This document shows, in pieces, positions 55,728 through 64,000 of a stretch of 64,000 bases of DNA. The stretch's first letter is position 1. Every line of letters starts with the position of its first letter. The position numbers and the translations under genes are program-made. Source of the stretch: Persephonella sp. (GTDB taxonomy: Bacteria > Aquificota > Aquificia > Aquificales > Hydrogenothermaceae); the NCBI RefSeq assembly GCF_027023985.1, contig NZ_JALVTW010000017.1:49099-113098 (forward strand), in the 5' to 3' direction. The notes beneath the pieces were generated by a model. The model was not told where the DNA came from. It saw only the letters and a list, made by a program, of their open reading frames with translations, and searched no databases.

Positions 55728-56138
55728 TTACCAGATATAACAGAGAACTTCTCCGCCAACTCTTTCTTTTCTTGCTTCAGCGTCTGTAATTATTCCTTTG
55801 TTTGTTGAAAGAATTGCAATTCCAAGTCCTTTTCTTACATAAGGGATGTTTTTTACATCAACATATTTTCTTAAACCAGGTTTAGAAACCCTTCTGAGTC
55901 CCTGGATAACAGGTTTTGTATTTCTTGGTCCAAGATATTTTAATTTGATTATCAGGGTTCCCTGATTTCCTTTTTTATTTTCTTCAGAGATTGTGTAATC
56001 TTCTATATAACCTTCTCTTTTAAGGATTTCAGCAATTCTTTCTTTTATTTTTGAATGGGGAATGTAAACTTCACTTTTTCTTGCTTTAATTGCATTATTA
56101 ATTCTTGCCAACATATCAGCAATTGGGTCTACTATCAT
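55728..56138 (-). CDS. rpsH: 30S ribosomal protein S8
   Basis: The 136 residues begin [20 protein letters not shown] and end [15 protein letters not shown] ([11 protein letters not shown]); [16 protein letters not shown] is the S8 C-terminal signature. In other bacteria S8 autoregulates the spc operon. Confidence 0.97.
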   Translation of the reverse strand: MIVDPIADMLARINNAIKARKSEVYIPHSKIKERIAEILKREGYIEDYTISEENKKGNQGTLIIKLKYLGPRNTKPVIQGLRRVSKPGLRKYVDVKNIPYVRKGLGIAILSTNKGIITDAEARKERVGGEVLCYIW

Positions 56139-56150
56139 CTTTTAGCCTCC

Positions 56151-56339
56151 TTACCAGCTCGCTTTTTTAACTCCAGGGATTTCTCCTCTGAGAGCTCTTT
56201 CTCTAAAACATATTCTGCACATATTAAATTGTCTTAAGTATCCTCTTGGTCTTCCACAAATAGGACATCTTGAGTGTTTTCTTGTTTTGTATTTAGGTTC
56301 CTTTAAAAAGGATTTTGCCATTAAGCATTTACGTGCCAT
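56151..56339 (-). CDS. rpsN: 30S ribosomal protein S14, zinc type
   Basis: A 62-residue zinc-ribbon form with CPICGRP...CRICFRE, unlike the longer zinc-free S14. [10 protein letters not shown] and the end [10 protein letters not shown] are typical. In standard place between rplE and rpsH. Confidence 0.96.
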   Translation of the reverse strand: MARKCLMAKSFLKEPKYKTRKHSRCPICGRPRGYLRQFNMCRICFRERALRGEIPGVKKASW

Positions 56340-56356
56340 ACTTTTGTTTCCTCCTG

Positions 56357-56917
56357 TTATCCTCTAATTGGTAATCCAAGTAATGCTAAAAGGTATTTTG
56401 CTTCTTCATCTGTTTCTGCAGATGTCTCAATAATAATATCCATACCTCTAATTCTATCTACTTTGTCATAATCAATTTCCGGGAAGATAATCTGTTCGGA
56501 AATTCCGAAAGCATAATTTCCTCTTCCATCAAACGAGTTAGGATTTAGTCCTCTAAAGTCTCTAACCCTTGGAAGAGCAACAGAAATAAGCTTGTCAAGG
56601 AAGTCCCACATTCTTTCTTTCCTGAGCGTAACTCTGGCACCTACAGGAAGACCTTTTCTGAGTTTGAACCCGGCTTCAGCTTTTTTAGCTCTTCTAATTT
56701 CAGGTCTCTGGCCTGTTATAGCCATAAGGTCTTCAACAGCTCTGTCCAGTTGCTTAATATCCTGGACAGCTTCACCAACACCCATATTAACAACAATCTT
56801 TTTTATTTTTGGAATCTCCATAGGAGATTTGTATCCGAATCTTTCCATTAATTTTGGAGCTACTTCTTCTTCATATTTTTTTCTAAGTCTTGGTATATAT
56901 CTTTCTGCAACTGCCAT
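56357..56917 (-). CDS. rplE: 50S ribosomal protein L5
   Basis: A 5S rRNA-binding protein. The 186 residues include [51 protein letters not shown] and [20 protein letters not shown], all L5 landmarks. Confidence 0.97.
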   Translation of the reverse strand: MAVAERYIPRLRKKYEEEVAPKLMERFGYKSPMEIPKIKKIVVNMGVGEAVQDIKQLDRAVEDLMAITGQRPEIRRAKKAEAGFKLRKGLPVGARVTLRKERMWDFLDKLISVALPRVRDFRGLNPNSFDGRGNYAFGISEQIIFPEIDYDKVDRIRGMDIIIETSAETDEEAKYLLALLGLPIRG

Positions 56918-56930
56918 TATCTTTTACCTC

Positions 56931-57296
56931 TTACTTTTTTTCTTTTTCCCAGATAATATCTATTGTTTCACCGGTTTTTTTATTGAATCTTTCTTTTATT
57001 ATTTTGTTTCCTTCTTCTTTTATTCTGACACCTATTTTTACTCTTTGACCTGATTTTTCATCGTAATACATAACATTTGATATATGAATTGGTCTTTCTA
57101 TCTCTACAATTCCACCTTCTTGAACACCTTCAATATGTCTAAGGTGTTTTTTACCTATATTTACACCTTCAATAATCACTCTGACTTTATTTGGGTCTGA
57201 ATTTCTTATTATTTGTTTAATTTTTCCTGTTTTTCCTTTTTCTTTTCCAGCTATTACTATTACTGTGTCACCTTTTTTTAGTTTTGTTTTAACCAT
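56931..57296 (-). CDS. rplX: 50S ribosomal protein L24
   Basis: The 121 residues begin with KLKKGDTVIVIAGKEKGKTG (KOW motif) and continue with EGVNIGKKHLRH and GIVEIERPIHISNVM, typical of L24. The C-terminal tail is slightly longer than in E. coli. Confidence 0.96.
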   Translation of the reverse strand: MVKTKLKKGDTVIVIAGKEKGKTGKIKQIIRNSDPNKVRVIIEGVNIGKKHLRHIEGVQEGGIVEIERPIHISNVMYYDEKSGQRVKIGVRIKEEGNKIIKERFNKKTGETIDIIWEKEKK

Positions 57297-57299
57297 CTT

Positions 57300-57680
57300 T
57301 TATATTACCTCCGGTGCTAAAGAAACTATTCTGTAAAATCCTTTGGCTCTTATTTCCCTTGCAACAGGTCCTAAAATACGTGTTCCAAGAGGTTCAAGGT
57401 TATTGTTAAGAAGAACAACTGCATTATCATCAAATTTTATGTAGCTGCCATCTGGTCTTCCAACTTCTTTGGCTGTTCTAACCACAACGGCTTTGTATAT
57501 TTTTCCTTTTTTAGCTGTTCCGTTTGGAAGGGCATCCTTAACGGTTACTGTGATAACATCTCCAAGTGTAGCAAAATCAGTCTGTTTACCAAAGTTAACC
57601 TTTTTAGGTATTCCTATACACTGAACTTTTTTTGCACCTGAGTTATCCGCTGTATTAAGATAAGTTCCTCTTCTTATCAT
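57300..57680 (-). CDS. rplN: 50S ribosomal protein L14
   Basis: The 126 residues include [57 protein letters not shown] and SLAPEVI at the end. The N-terminus differs slightly (MIRRGT rather than MIQ). The 92-base gap to rpsQ holds a hairpin. Confidence 0.97.
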   Translation of the reverse strand: MIRRGTYLNTADNSGAKKVQCIGIPKKVNFGKQTDFATLGDVITVTVKDALPNGTAKKGKIYKAVVVRTAKEVGRPDGSYIKFDDNAVVLLNNNLEPLGTRILGPVAREIRAKGFYRIVSLAPEVI

Positions 57681-57711
57681 TTCCTACACCTCATTCGTAA
57701 AATAAAATTTC

Positions 57712-57727
57712 CTGCCCTGAAGGGCAG
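57712..57727 (-). promoter_or_regulatory. Hairpin in the rpsQ-rplN gap
   Basis: On the - strand CTGCCC-TTCA-GGGCAG, followed after GAAA by TTTTATTTT. It stands in the largest gap inside the ribosomal run (57681-57772). It has the shape of a weak terminator or an RNA-processing site and could lower expression of rplN and later genes. No promoter is evident beside it. Confidence 0.6.
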
Positions 57728-57772
57728 AAAGACAAAATAATATTTTAATATTTAAAGCAAATAAAATCAAGA

Positions 57773-58024
57773 CTACTGTGGAAGAATTTCAACAACAACC
57801 CATCTTTTGAGTTTAGAAATAGGTCTGGATTCTCTTATTCTAACTATATCTCCAATCTGACATTTGTTTTCTGGGTCATGGGCATAGAATTTAGATGTCT
57901 TTTTAATTCTTTTTCCATAGAGTGGGTGTGGAAGCTGTCTTTCTACAGCCACAACAACAGTTTTATCCATTTTATTAGAAACTACTTTACCTACAAATTC
58001 CTTTTTTCCTGATTTTACAGCCAT
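57773..58024 (-). CDS. rpsQ: 30S ribosomal protein S17
   Basis: The 83 residues include [37 protein letters not shown] and [16 protein letters not shown], diagnostic of S17. Overlaps rpmC by one base. Confidence 0.97.
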   Translation of the reverse strand: MAVKSGKKEFVGKVVSNKMDKTVVVAVERQLPHPLYGKRIKKTSKFYAHDPENKCQIGDIVRIRESRPISKLKRWVVVEILPQ

Positions 58025-58233
58025 TATTTACCTCCACCTTGAGCTTGTAGCTCTCTTTCTCTAAGGATAGTAAGTATTCTTGCAATTGTTCTTTTGGTTT
58101 CTCTAATTTCAGATGGCTTTTCAAGTCCACCTATAGAGTTTTGGAATCTAAGATTCATCAATTTTTTCTTAAGTTCAACTAATTTTTCTTTAAGTTCATC
58201 ATCTGTAAGTTTTCTCAGTTCTTCTACCTTCAT
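58024..58233 (-). CDS. rpmC: 50S ribosomal protein L29
   Basis: A 69-residue two-helix protein: [20 protein letters not shown] and [24 protein letters not shown] sequence are L29 hallmarks. One base separates it from the rplP stop. Confidence 0.96.
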   Translation of the reverse strand: MKVEELRKLTDDELKEKLVELKKKLMNLRFQNSIGGLEKPSEIRETKRTIARILTILRERELQAQGGGK

Positions 58234-58234
58234 C

Positions 58235-58651
58235 TTACGACCTCGCTTTTACAAGTCTTGTTTTTATTGGGAGTTTATGTCCTGCCTTTCTGAATGCCTC
58301 GGCGGCAACCTCTTCAGGAACACCTGCAAGTTCAAAAAGGATATGTCCTGGTTTAACTACTGCTACAAAGTGGTCAAGGTCACCTTTTCCTTTACCCATT
58401 CTTGTTTCTGCCGGTTTTCTGGTAACAGGTTTATGAGGGAATACTCTAATCCACACTTTTGCACCTTTTTTAGCTTCCCTTACTATTGCAATACGGGCAG
58501 CTTCTATTTGTCTGGATGTCATCCAGCATGGTTCAAGTGCCTGAAGTCCATATTCACCGAAGGCCACATAATTTCTTCTGCTGGCCTTCCCTTTCATTCT
58601 ACCTCTATGTTGTTTTCTCCATTTTAATTTCTTAGGTTGTAAGAGAGACAT
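58235..58651 (-). CDS. rplP: 50S ribosomal protein L16
   Basis: The 138 residues begin [20 protein letters not shown] and contain [40 protein letters not shown] and [19 protein letters not shown], all L16. Confidence 0.97.
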   Translation of the reverse strand: MSLLQPKKLKWRKQHRGRMKGKASRRNYVAFGEYGLQALEPCWMTSRQIEAARIAIVREAKKGAKVWIRVFPHKPVTRKPAETRMGKGKGDLDHFVAVVKPGHILFELAGVPEEVAAEAFRKAGHKLPIKTRLVKARS

Positions 58652-58672
58652 CTATTTTTCCTCCTATTTTTA

Positions 58673-59356
58673 TTAAACTGTATGGAGTTCCTCTTCTATT
58701 TTCTTGAGAACTTCTTCTTTTTGTTCAGAGAGTTTGTCTCCTTTGTAAATCCATACTTTTATTCCTAAAATTCCGTATTTTGTTGAAGCTCTTGCAGTTC
58801 CATAGTCTATATCAGCTCTTATTGTCTGGAGAGGCATTCTTCCTGCCATAAACCATTCTTTTCTGGCAAGATCAACTCCACCGATACGACCGCCTACTTG
58901 AACTTTTATTCCTTTTGCTCCTGCTCTCATTGCATTGTCAATAGCTCTCTTCATTGCCCTTCTATGGGAAACCCTTCTTTCAAGCTGGAGAGCTATATCT
59001 TCTGCAACAAGTTTTGCATTTAATTCAGGTTTTTTAACTTCATCAACATTAACCAGAACTTCTTTTGCATCTGTAAGGGCAAGAAGAATTTTGTTTAATT
59101 CCTCAACTTCTGCACCCTTTCTTCCTATAACTATTCCCGGTTTGGAAGCGAGAATCTTAACTCTGATTTTTTCTCCAAGTCTTTCTATTATTACGTCAGC
59201 AATCCCTGCCTGTTTGTATTTTTCTTCAATAAACTGTCTAATTTTTAGATCTTCATGGAGTATCTGGCTGTATCTTTTTTTGTCTGCGAACCATTTTGAT
59301 TTCCAGTCTTTTGTTACCCCTAATCTAAAGCCTATTGGATGTACTTTTTGACCCAC
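58673..59356 (-). CDS. rpsC: 30S ribosomal protein S3
   Basis: The 227 residues begin [23 protein letters not shown] domain follows with [20 protein letters not shown], then [20 protein letters not shown] and [17 protein letters not shown]. Lines the mRNA entry channel. Confidence 0.97.
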   Translation of the reverse strand: MGQKVHPIGFRLGVTKDWKSKWFADKKRYSQILHEDLKIRQFIEEKYKQAGIADVIIERLGEKIRVKILASKPGIVIGRKGAEVEELNKILLALTDAKEVLVNVDEVKKPELNAKLVAEDIALQLERRVSHRRAMKRAIDNAMRAGAKGIKVQVGGRIGGVDLARKEWFMAGRMPLQTIRADIDYGTARASTKYGILGIKVWIYKGDKLSEQKEEVLKKIEEELHTV

Positions 59357-59368
59357 TTTTATTCCTCC

Positions 59369-59722
59369 TTACTGCCTTTCAGCTAATGTTATATAGATGT
59401 GAGAAAATCTTCTTTTCTTTGGAGTAGCCCTTCCATATGCTCTTGGCATATATCTTTTGAGTATAGGGCCATCTTCAGCTTTAATTTCTTTAATATAAAG
59501 GTTGTCTATGTCCATATTTTTCATTTCTGCATTTGCAATTGCACTTTTCAGAAGTTTTTCTACAATTCTTGCAGCTCTTTTATTCATTCCATGAAGAAGA
59601 GCAAGTGCCTGTCCTACATCTTTGCCTCTTATCTGATTAATCACCTGTCTCGCTTTTGTAGGTGATGTTCTGGCATATCTCAGAATAGCTCTTGCTTCTA
59701 AATTTTTAGTAGCTTCTGCCAT
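59369..59722 (-). CDS. rplV: 50S ribosomal protein L22
   Basis: The 117 residues: ILRYARTSPTKARQVINQIR, KLLKSAIANAEMKN and LKRYMPRAYGRATPKKRRFS with the exit-tunnel loop. Typical L22. Confidence 0.97.
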   Translation of the reverse strand: MAEATKNLEARAILRYARTSPTKARQVINQIRGKDVGQALALLHGMNKRAARIVEKLLKSAIANAEMKNMDIDNLYIKEIKAEDGPILKRYMPRAYGRATPKKRRFSHIYITLAERQ

Positions 59723-59735
59723 TTTCTTTCACCTC

Positions 59736-60035
59736 TTATTTTTTCTTAACAGCTTTAGCTGATTTATCAGGGTGTCCTCTAAATGTTCTTGTTAAAGAGA
59801 ACTCTCCAAGTTTATGTCCAACCATTTCCGGCTGGATATATACAGGGATAAATTTCATTCCGTTGTAAACAGCTATTGTATGCCCTACCATTTCTTCTGT
59901 AATGGTGCAGGCTCTATCCCATACTTTTATAACTTTTCTTTCACCGGTTTCATTCATTTTTCTTATTTTTTTGAGTATTTTCTCATTTACATATGGATTT
60001 TTATTTCTTTCGTTCCATTTACCTTTGTATCCCAT
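59736..60035 (-). CDS. rpsS: 30S ribosomal protein S19
   Basis: The 99 residues include [26 protein letters not shown]-like ([11 protein letters not shown]) and [18 protein letters not shown], the S19 signature. An N-terminal [17 protein letters not shown] part fits the family. Confidence 0.97.
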   Translation of the reverse strand: MGYKGKWNERNKNPYVNEKILKKIRKMNETGERKVIKVWDRACTITEEMVGHTIAVYNGMKFIPVYIQPEMVGHKLGEFSLTRTFRGHPDKSAKAVKKK

Positions 60036-60037
60036 GG

Positions 60038-60862
60038 TTATTTACCTCTACGTTTGATAATGAATTTGTCAGAATATTTAGCTCCACGTCTGGTTTTGTA
60101 ACCCTTTGTAGGTTGTCCCCATGGAGAAACAGGATGCTTACCGAATGTTTTACCTTCACCACCACCGTGTGGGTGGTCAACAGGGTTCATAGCTGTTCCT
60201 CTAACGGTTGGTCTAATGCCTAGCCATCTCGCCCTACCTGCTTTACCTAGTTTAACAAGCTCATGTTCAGCAAGACCTACTGTCCCGATAGTTGCCATAC
60301 ATTTCTTATGAACAAGTCTAATTTCTCCAGAAGGAAGTCTAAGCTGTATATAATCTCCCTGTCTTCCAAGTATTTGTGCAGACATTCCTGCAGCTCTTGC
60401 AAGCTGTCCACCTTTGCCTGGTGTAAGTTCAATGTTATGGACAAATGTACCAACAGGAATATTCTCAAGTGGAAGGGCGTTTCCTACTTTTATCTCTGCA
60501 TCTGGTCCTGCAACAACTGTATCTCCTACTTTAAGACCTTCTGGCCAGATAATATATCTTTTTTCTCCATCTGCATAATGAAGTAGTGCTATTCTTGCTG
60601 ATCTGTTAGGGTCATACTCTATTGCTGCAACTTTTGCAGGTACACCCCATTTATCCCTTTTAAAGTCTATTATTCTGTATTTTCTTTTATGTCCGCCACC
60701 TTTATGTCTGACGGTTATTCTTCCCTGGTTATTTCTTCCAGCCTTACTTTTTAAAGGCTCTACCAGAGATTTTTCAGGCTCTTTTTTTGTTATTTCTGAA
60801 AAATCATATAAGATTGCATGCCTTGTTCCATTTGTAACAGGCTTTAATTTTCTAACACCCAT
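60038..60862 (-). CDS. rplB: 50S ribosomal protein L2
   Basis: The 274 residues include [59 protein letters not shown] and the conserved peptidyl-transferase-near [17 protein letters not shown]. Typical L2. Confidence 0.98.
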   Translation of the reverse strand: MGVRKLKPVTNGTRHAILYDFSEITKKEPEKSLVEPLKSKAGRNNQGRITVRHKGGGHKRKYRIIDFKRDKWGVPAKVAAIEYDPNRSARIALLHYADGEKRYIIWPEGLKVGDTVVAGPDAEIKVGNALPLENIPVGTFVHNIELTPGKGGQLARAAGMSAQILGRQGDYIQLRLPSGEIRLVHKKCMATIGTVGLAEHELVKLGKAGRARWLGIRPTVRGTAMNPVDHPHGGGEGKTFGKHPVSPWGQPTKGYKTRRGAKYSDKFIIKRRGK

Positions 60863-60874
60863 TTCATTTCACCT

Positions 60875-61174
60875 CTATATTAATTCTGCTATGTTTATTG
60901 GTTCTTCAGATTCAATTCTTACAATAGCTTTTTTCCATTTTTTAGTATATCCAGGTTTGGACAAACCTACTCTTTTTTGTTTTGGTTTAACTATCATTGT
61001 TCTAACTTCTTTTACTTTTACACCGAAAACCTGTTCCACTGCCTTTTTTATTTCAATTTTGTTCGCATCCAGTGGAACTTCAAACACAAGTTTGTTTTCC
61101 TTTTCATTCTGTTTAACAGCCTTTTCTGTCAAAACAGGGCGTATTAGTATATCATACGGGGTTCTTGTGCTCAT
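60875..61174 (-). CDS. rplW: 50S ribosomal protein L23
   Basis: The 99 residues: YDILIRPVLTEKAVKQNEKE, VFEVPLDANKIEIKKAVEQ and FGVKVKEVRTMIVKPKQKRV are L23. It is at the tunnel exit, where SRP and trigger factor bind. Overlaps rplD by one base. Confidence 0.97.
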   Translation of the reverse strand: MSTRTPYDILIRPVLTEKAVKQNEKENKLVFEVPLDANKIEIKKAVEQVFGVKVKEVRTMIVKPKQKRVGLSKPGYTKKWKKAIVRIESEEPINIAELI

Positions 61175-61797
61175 TATCCCAACCTCTCATTAATTTCTTC
61201 TGCTGCAGATTTTGTAATTAAAACATGGTCTGCATTAAGTATGTCATAAGTATTAAGACCATCAACAAGCAGAACCTTCGCTTTAGGTAAGTTTCTAAAG
61301 GATTTGATTACATTCATATCTTTAGAAGCAATAACCAGTAAAACTTTTGATTTATCTAAGCCAAAATTTTTGAGAACTTCTATCGCTTTTTTTGTTTTTG
61401 GTTCGTCAAATGTAAAGTCTTCAACGATTGTAAGCTCTCCATCTTTAAGTTTCATAGAGAGAACGCCTTTAAGGGCTTTTTTTCTTACTTTTTTAGGAAG
61501 TGCATAGTAGTAGTCCCTTGGATGTGGTCCATGGGCTACACCACCACCTACGAATATGTTTGCTTTTCTGTCTCCATGTCTCGCATTACCTGTTCCTTTC
61601 TGTGGAAGTATCTTTCTTCTGGAACCTCTAACTTCTGCTCTTGTTTTTGTAGAAGCAGTTCCAGCTCTTCTTGAGGCAAGTTGCCATTTAATTACTTCCC
61701 AGATAGTATGTTCTTTTACTTCTGTATTAAATATGTTGTCATTCAGATTTATTGTTCCTACATTTTCTTTTTTTATGTTTACTACATTAGCTTCCAT
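61174..61797 (-). CDS. rplD: 50S ribosomal protein L4
   Basis: The 207 residues: RAGTASTKTRAEVRGSRRK, PQKGTGNARHGDRKANIFVG and GVAHGPHPRDYYYALPKKVR, the tunnel-lining L4 signature. In E. coli L4 autoregulates the S10 operon; no leader is seen here. Confidence 0.97.
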   Translation of the reverse strand: MEANVVNIKKENVGTINLNDNIFNTEVKEHTIWEVIKWQLASRRAGTASTKTRAEVRGSRRKILPQKGTGNARHGDRKANIFVGGGVAHGPHPRDYYYALPKKVRKKALKGVLSMKLKDGELTIVEDFTFDEPKTKKAIEVLKNFGLDKSKVLLVIASKDMNVIKSFRNLPKAKVLLVDGLNTYDILNADHVLITKSAAEEINERLG

Positions 61798-61819
61798 TTA
61801 AGCCACCTCTTTCTGATTT

Positions 61820-62503
61820 TTAAGAAGCATAAGTTGCCTTAGCTCTTTCTAATTTTCTTTTTCCTTTTCTTCTGTTAGCTATAACAGATGCTTTAAGTTT
61901 TACAATGCTGTTTGTATGTCCTGGCACAGAACCTTTAACCAGGATTACATTTTTTTCAGGGATAATATCAACAACTTCTAATCCCTGGACTGTTATTGTT
62001 TCGTTTCCATAGTGCCCAGGCATTCTTTTTGTTTTCCATACTCTACCTGGATCTTCACAAGCACCAATAGAACCTATGGCTCTATGATATCTTGAACCGT
62101 GGGATTTTTTGAATCCAGAGAAGTCCCATCTTTTCATAGCAGAAGCAAATCCTCTACCTTTGGATTTCCCTGTTACATCAACAAGGTCTCCCTTTTCAAA
62201 AACTTCTTCTACTTTAATTTCCTGTCCAAGCTGGACTTCCTCCCCTTCTTTAAGAGGAAATTCTGCCAGTGTTTTTAATGGCTTAACACCTGCTTTTTCA
62301 AAAATTGCTTTAAGTGGTTTTGGAGTTCTTTTTTCTTTTCTTGCTCCGGCTCCTAAAACCACTGCAGAGTATCCATCTTTTTCAGGTGTTCTTATGTTTA
62401 CTACATAGTTAGGCTCAACCTGTATAACAGTTACAGGAACAGCTTTATCTCCCACAAAAACTCTGGTCATTCCTATTTTTTTACCGATTATGCCTTTTGG
62501 CAT
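61820..62503 (-). CDS. rplC: 50S ribosomal protein L3
   Basis: The 227 residues start at 62503 (MPKGIIGKKIGMTRVF), eight bases after AAAGGAG; a GTG at 62512 in the same frame is less likely. SKGRGFASAMKRWDFSGFKK, SHGSRYHRAIGSIGACEDPG and KRMPGHYGNETITVQGLEVV are L3 hallmarks. Confidence 0.97.
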   Translation of the reverse strand: MPKGIIGKKIGMTRVFVGDKAVPVTVIQVEPNYVVNIRTPEKDGYSAVVLGAGARKEKRTPKPLKAIFEKAGVKPLKTLAEFPLKEGEEVQLGQEIKVEEVFEKGDLVDVTGKSKGRGFASAMKRWDFSGFKKSHGSRYHRAIGSIGACEDPGRVWKTKRMPGHYGNETITVQGLEVVDIIPEKNVILVKGSVPGHTNSIVKLKASVIANRRKGKRKLERAKATYAS

Positions 62504-62522
62504 TGTTCTCACTCCTTTCTTT

Positions 62523-62831
62523 TTAGCTTAATTTTATTTCTACATCAACACCTGCAGGCAGGCTGATGTCCATTAATGCTTCTATTGTTTGTGGAGTAGC
62601 ATTCTCAATGTCTATTAATCTTTTGTGAATTCTCATTTCAAAATGTTCTCTTGATTGTTCAAATTTGTGTGGTGACCTGTGGACACACCAAATTTTTCTT
62701 TGTGTAGGGAGAGGGATGGGGCCTTTTATAACCCCACCACTTCTTTTAACTGTATCTATAATTTGCTTAACTGATTGGTCAAGTGCTTTATGGTCAAAAG
62801 CTTTAAGTTTTATTCTTATCTTTTCCTGCAT
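62523..62831 (-). CDS. rpsJ: 30S ribosomal protein S10 (NusE)
   Basis: The 102 residues: [39 protein letters not shown] and [20 protein letters not shown]. It also acts in antitermination with NusB. It follows tuf by 14 bases. Confidence 0.97.
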   Translation of the reverse strand: MQEKIRIKLKAFDHKALDQSVKQIIDTVKRSGGVIKGPIPLPTQRKIWCVHRSPHKFEQSREHFEMRIHKRLIDIENATPQTIEALMDISLPAGVDVEIKLS

Positions 62832-62845
62832 CTTTCACTACCCTC

Positions 62846-64000
62846 TTACTCAATTATTTTAGTAACGACACCGGCACCAACAGTTCTACCACCTTCTCTG
62901 ATAGCAAATCTCATTTGCTCCTCTATAGCTACCGGCTCCATTAATTCCACTGTCAACTCTACGTTGTCACCTGGCATTACCATCTCTTGTCCTTCTGGTA
63001 GCTCTACTACTGTTCCTGTTACGTCCGCTGTCCTGATGTAAAACTGTGGTCTGTATCCTAGGAAGAATGGTGTGTGTCTTCCTCCTTCCTCTTTGGAAAG
63101 AATATATACCTGTGCTTTGAATTTCTTGTGTGGTGTGATTGTCCCTGGTGCTGCTAATACCTGTCCTCTCTCTACTTCGTCTTTCCCTATTCCTCTTAGT
63201 AACACACCTATGTTGTCACCTGCTACTGCTTCATCCAGTGTCTTTCTGAACATCTCTATCCCTGTTACTACTGTCTTCTTAATCTCGTCTGACAGCCCTA
63301 CTATCTCTACTTCATCTCCTACTCTCAGTGTTCCTCTCTCTACTCTTCCTGTTACTACTGTTCCCCTTCCGGATATTGTAAATACGTCCTCTATTGCCAT
63401 GAGGAATGGTTTGTCTGTTGCTCTCTCTGGTGTTGGTATGTATTCGTCCATTGCATTTAAAAGCTCTTCTACTGACTTAACCCATTTCTCCTCGTCGTTT
63501 AATGCCCCAAGTGCTGATCCTCTGATTACTGGAACCTCGTCACCTGGAAATTCGTATTTATTTAAAAGCTCTCTTACTTCAAGTTCTACAAGCTCTAAAA
63601 GCTCTTCGTCATCTACCATATCGCATTTGTTGAGGAATACTACGATATATGGAACGTTAACCTGTCTTGCAAGAAGAACGTGCTCCCTTGTTTGTGGCAT
63701 TGGCCCGTCTGCTGCTGATACAACGAGAATAGCACCGTCCATTTGCGCAGCACCGGTTATCATGTTCTTGATGTAGTCTGCGTGCCCTGGACAGTCTACG
63801 TGTGCGTAGTGTCTTTTCTCTGTCTCATATTCTACGTGTGTGATGTTAATTGTAATTCCTCTGTCCCTTTCTTCTGGTGCTTTGTCAATATCTCCGTATC
63901 CTATAAATTCTGCTAATCCTTTCTTTGATAGAACGTATGTTATAGCCGCTGTTAATGTTGTCTTCCCGTGGTCTACGTGCCCTATTGTCCCTACGTTTAC
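62846..64000 (-). CDS. tuf: Elongation factor Tu, N-terminus cut by window edge
   Basis: Delivers aminoacyl-tRNA to the ribosome. The frame is open to the right edge and gives 384 residues, beginning [15 protein letters not shown], so only about ten N-terminal residues are missing. G-motifs: GHVDHGKT (G1), DCPGHADYI region (G3) near 63780 and NKCDMVDD (G4). Domains 2 and 3 end in [10 protein letters not shown]. Its codon use is markedly more GC-rich at third positions (many TCC/CTC runs on the + strand), as in highly expressed genes. Confidence 0.98.
   Translation of the reverse strand, partial: VNVGTIGHVDHGKTTLTAAITYVLSKKGLAEFIGYGDIDKAPEERDRGITINITHVEYETEKRHYAHVDCPGHADYIKNMITGAAQMDGAILVVSAADGPMPQTREHVLLARQVNVPYIVVFLNKCDMVDDEELLELVELEVRELLNKYEFPGDEVPVIRGSALGALNDEEKWVKSVEELLNAMDEYIPTPERATDKPFLMAIEDVFTISGRGTVVTGRVERGTLRVGDEVEIVGLSDEIKKTVVTGIEMFRKTLDEAVAGDNIGVLLRGIGKDEVERGQVLAAPGTITPHKKFKAQVYILSKEEGGRHTPFFLGYRPQFYIRTADVTGTVVELPEGQEMVMPGDNVELTVELMEPVAIEEQMRFAIREGGRTVGAGVVTKIIE

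Noticed and set aside
58094..58627. 177-residue + strand frame in the ribosomal cluster
   Set aside because: Antisense shadow of rpmC and rplP; low-complexity Ser/Phe composition.
63072..63776. 234-residue + strand frame opposite tuf
   Set aside because: Antisense to EF-Tu; Ser/Thr/Pro-rich from biased codon use of tuf.

Overview
The window looks like a piece of an Aquificota chromosome, most like the Hydrogenothermaceae (Persephonella or Sulfurihydrogenibium type). The signs are a low-GC genome with Lys/Glu/Ile-rich proteins, a Gram-negative envelope set (lpxD, Skp/OmpH, BamA, LolCD), a small zinc-type S14, and the joining of S10, spc and alpha ribosomal clusters into one run. The species is inferred from protein style only. 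Almost every gene reads leftward (- strand). No gap exceeds 300 bases; the longest are 3503-3776 and 40364-40627, both described below.

Left block (1-10532): pnp (cut by the left edge), rpsO, lpxD, an OmpH/Skp chaperone, bamA and clpC form a leftward series for RNA turnover, translation and outer-membrane building. lolD and a lolC/E-type permease follow. bamA is odd: no ATG, GTG or TTG lies near its signal peptide, and a terminator-like hairpin sits exactly there. A lone TnpB element (about 10581-11990) separates the divergent lolC and purT.

Middle block (12007-31931): purT, a lipoprotein, purH, asd, a bifunctional-nuclease family protein, a DUF2203 protein, a nucleotidyltransferase, surE and bioB. 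Then comes a tightly coupled seven-gene exopolysaccharide operon (20879-28416): WecB epimerase, YaiO-like beta-barrel, membrane protein, processive GT2, bactofilin-like beta-helix, polysaccharide-deacetylase-like protein and an alpha/alpha-barrel protein. After it come an MBL hydrolase, mazG, upp, a LysE exporter and a bacterioferritin under a clear Fur-box promoter. A GC-rich inverted-repeat element (18910-18980) between two convergent genes may be a structured RNA.

Defence-like block (32022-35157): a three-gene toxin-antitoxin-chaperone module (HigB-like toxin, HigA-like antitoxin, SecB-like chaperone) with its own promoter and operators, beside a very AT-rich OLD-family ATPase/TOPRIM nuclease. 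A 13-base direct repeat links the two loci, one copy lying over the stop codon of the nuclease.

Right block (35274-64000): uvrA, a small membrane protein whose ribosome binding site lies in a perfect 10-bp hairpin, a PEBP protein, hemN, then rightward cydAB, ilvE, a degenerate M28-like protein and a membrane sensor. From 46139 to the right edge the strand is again -, with truD, yggT and the complete tuf-rpsJ ... rpoA-rplQ translation supercluster, including the short rpmJ and rpmD. tuf is cut by the right edge.
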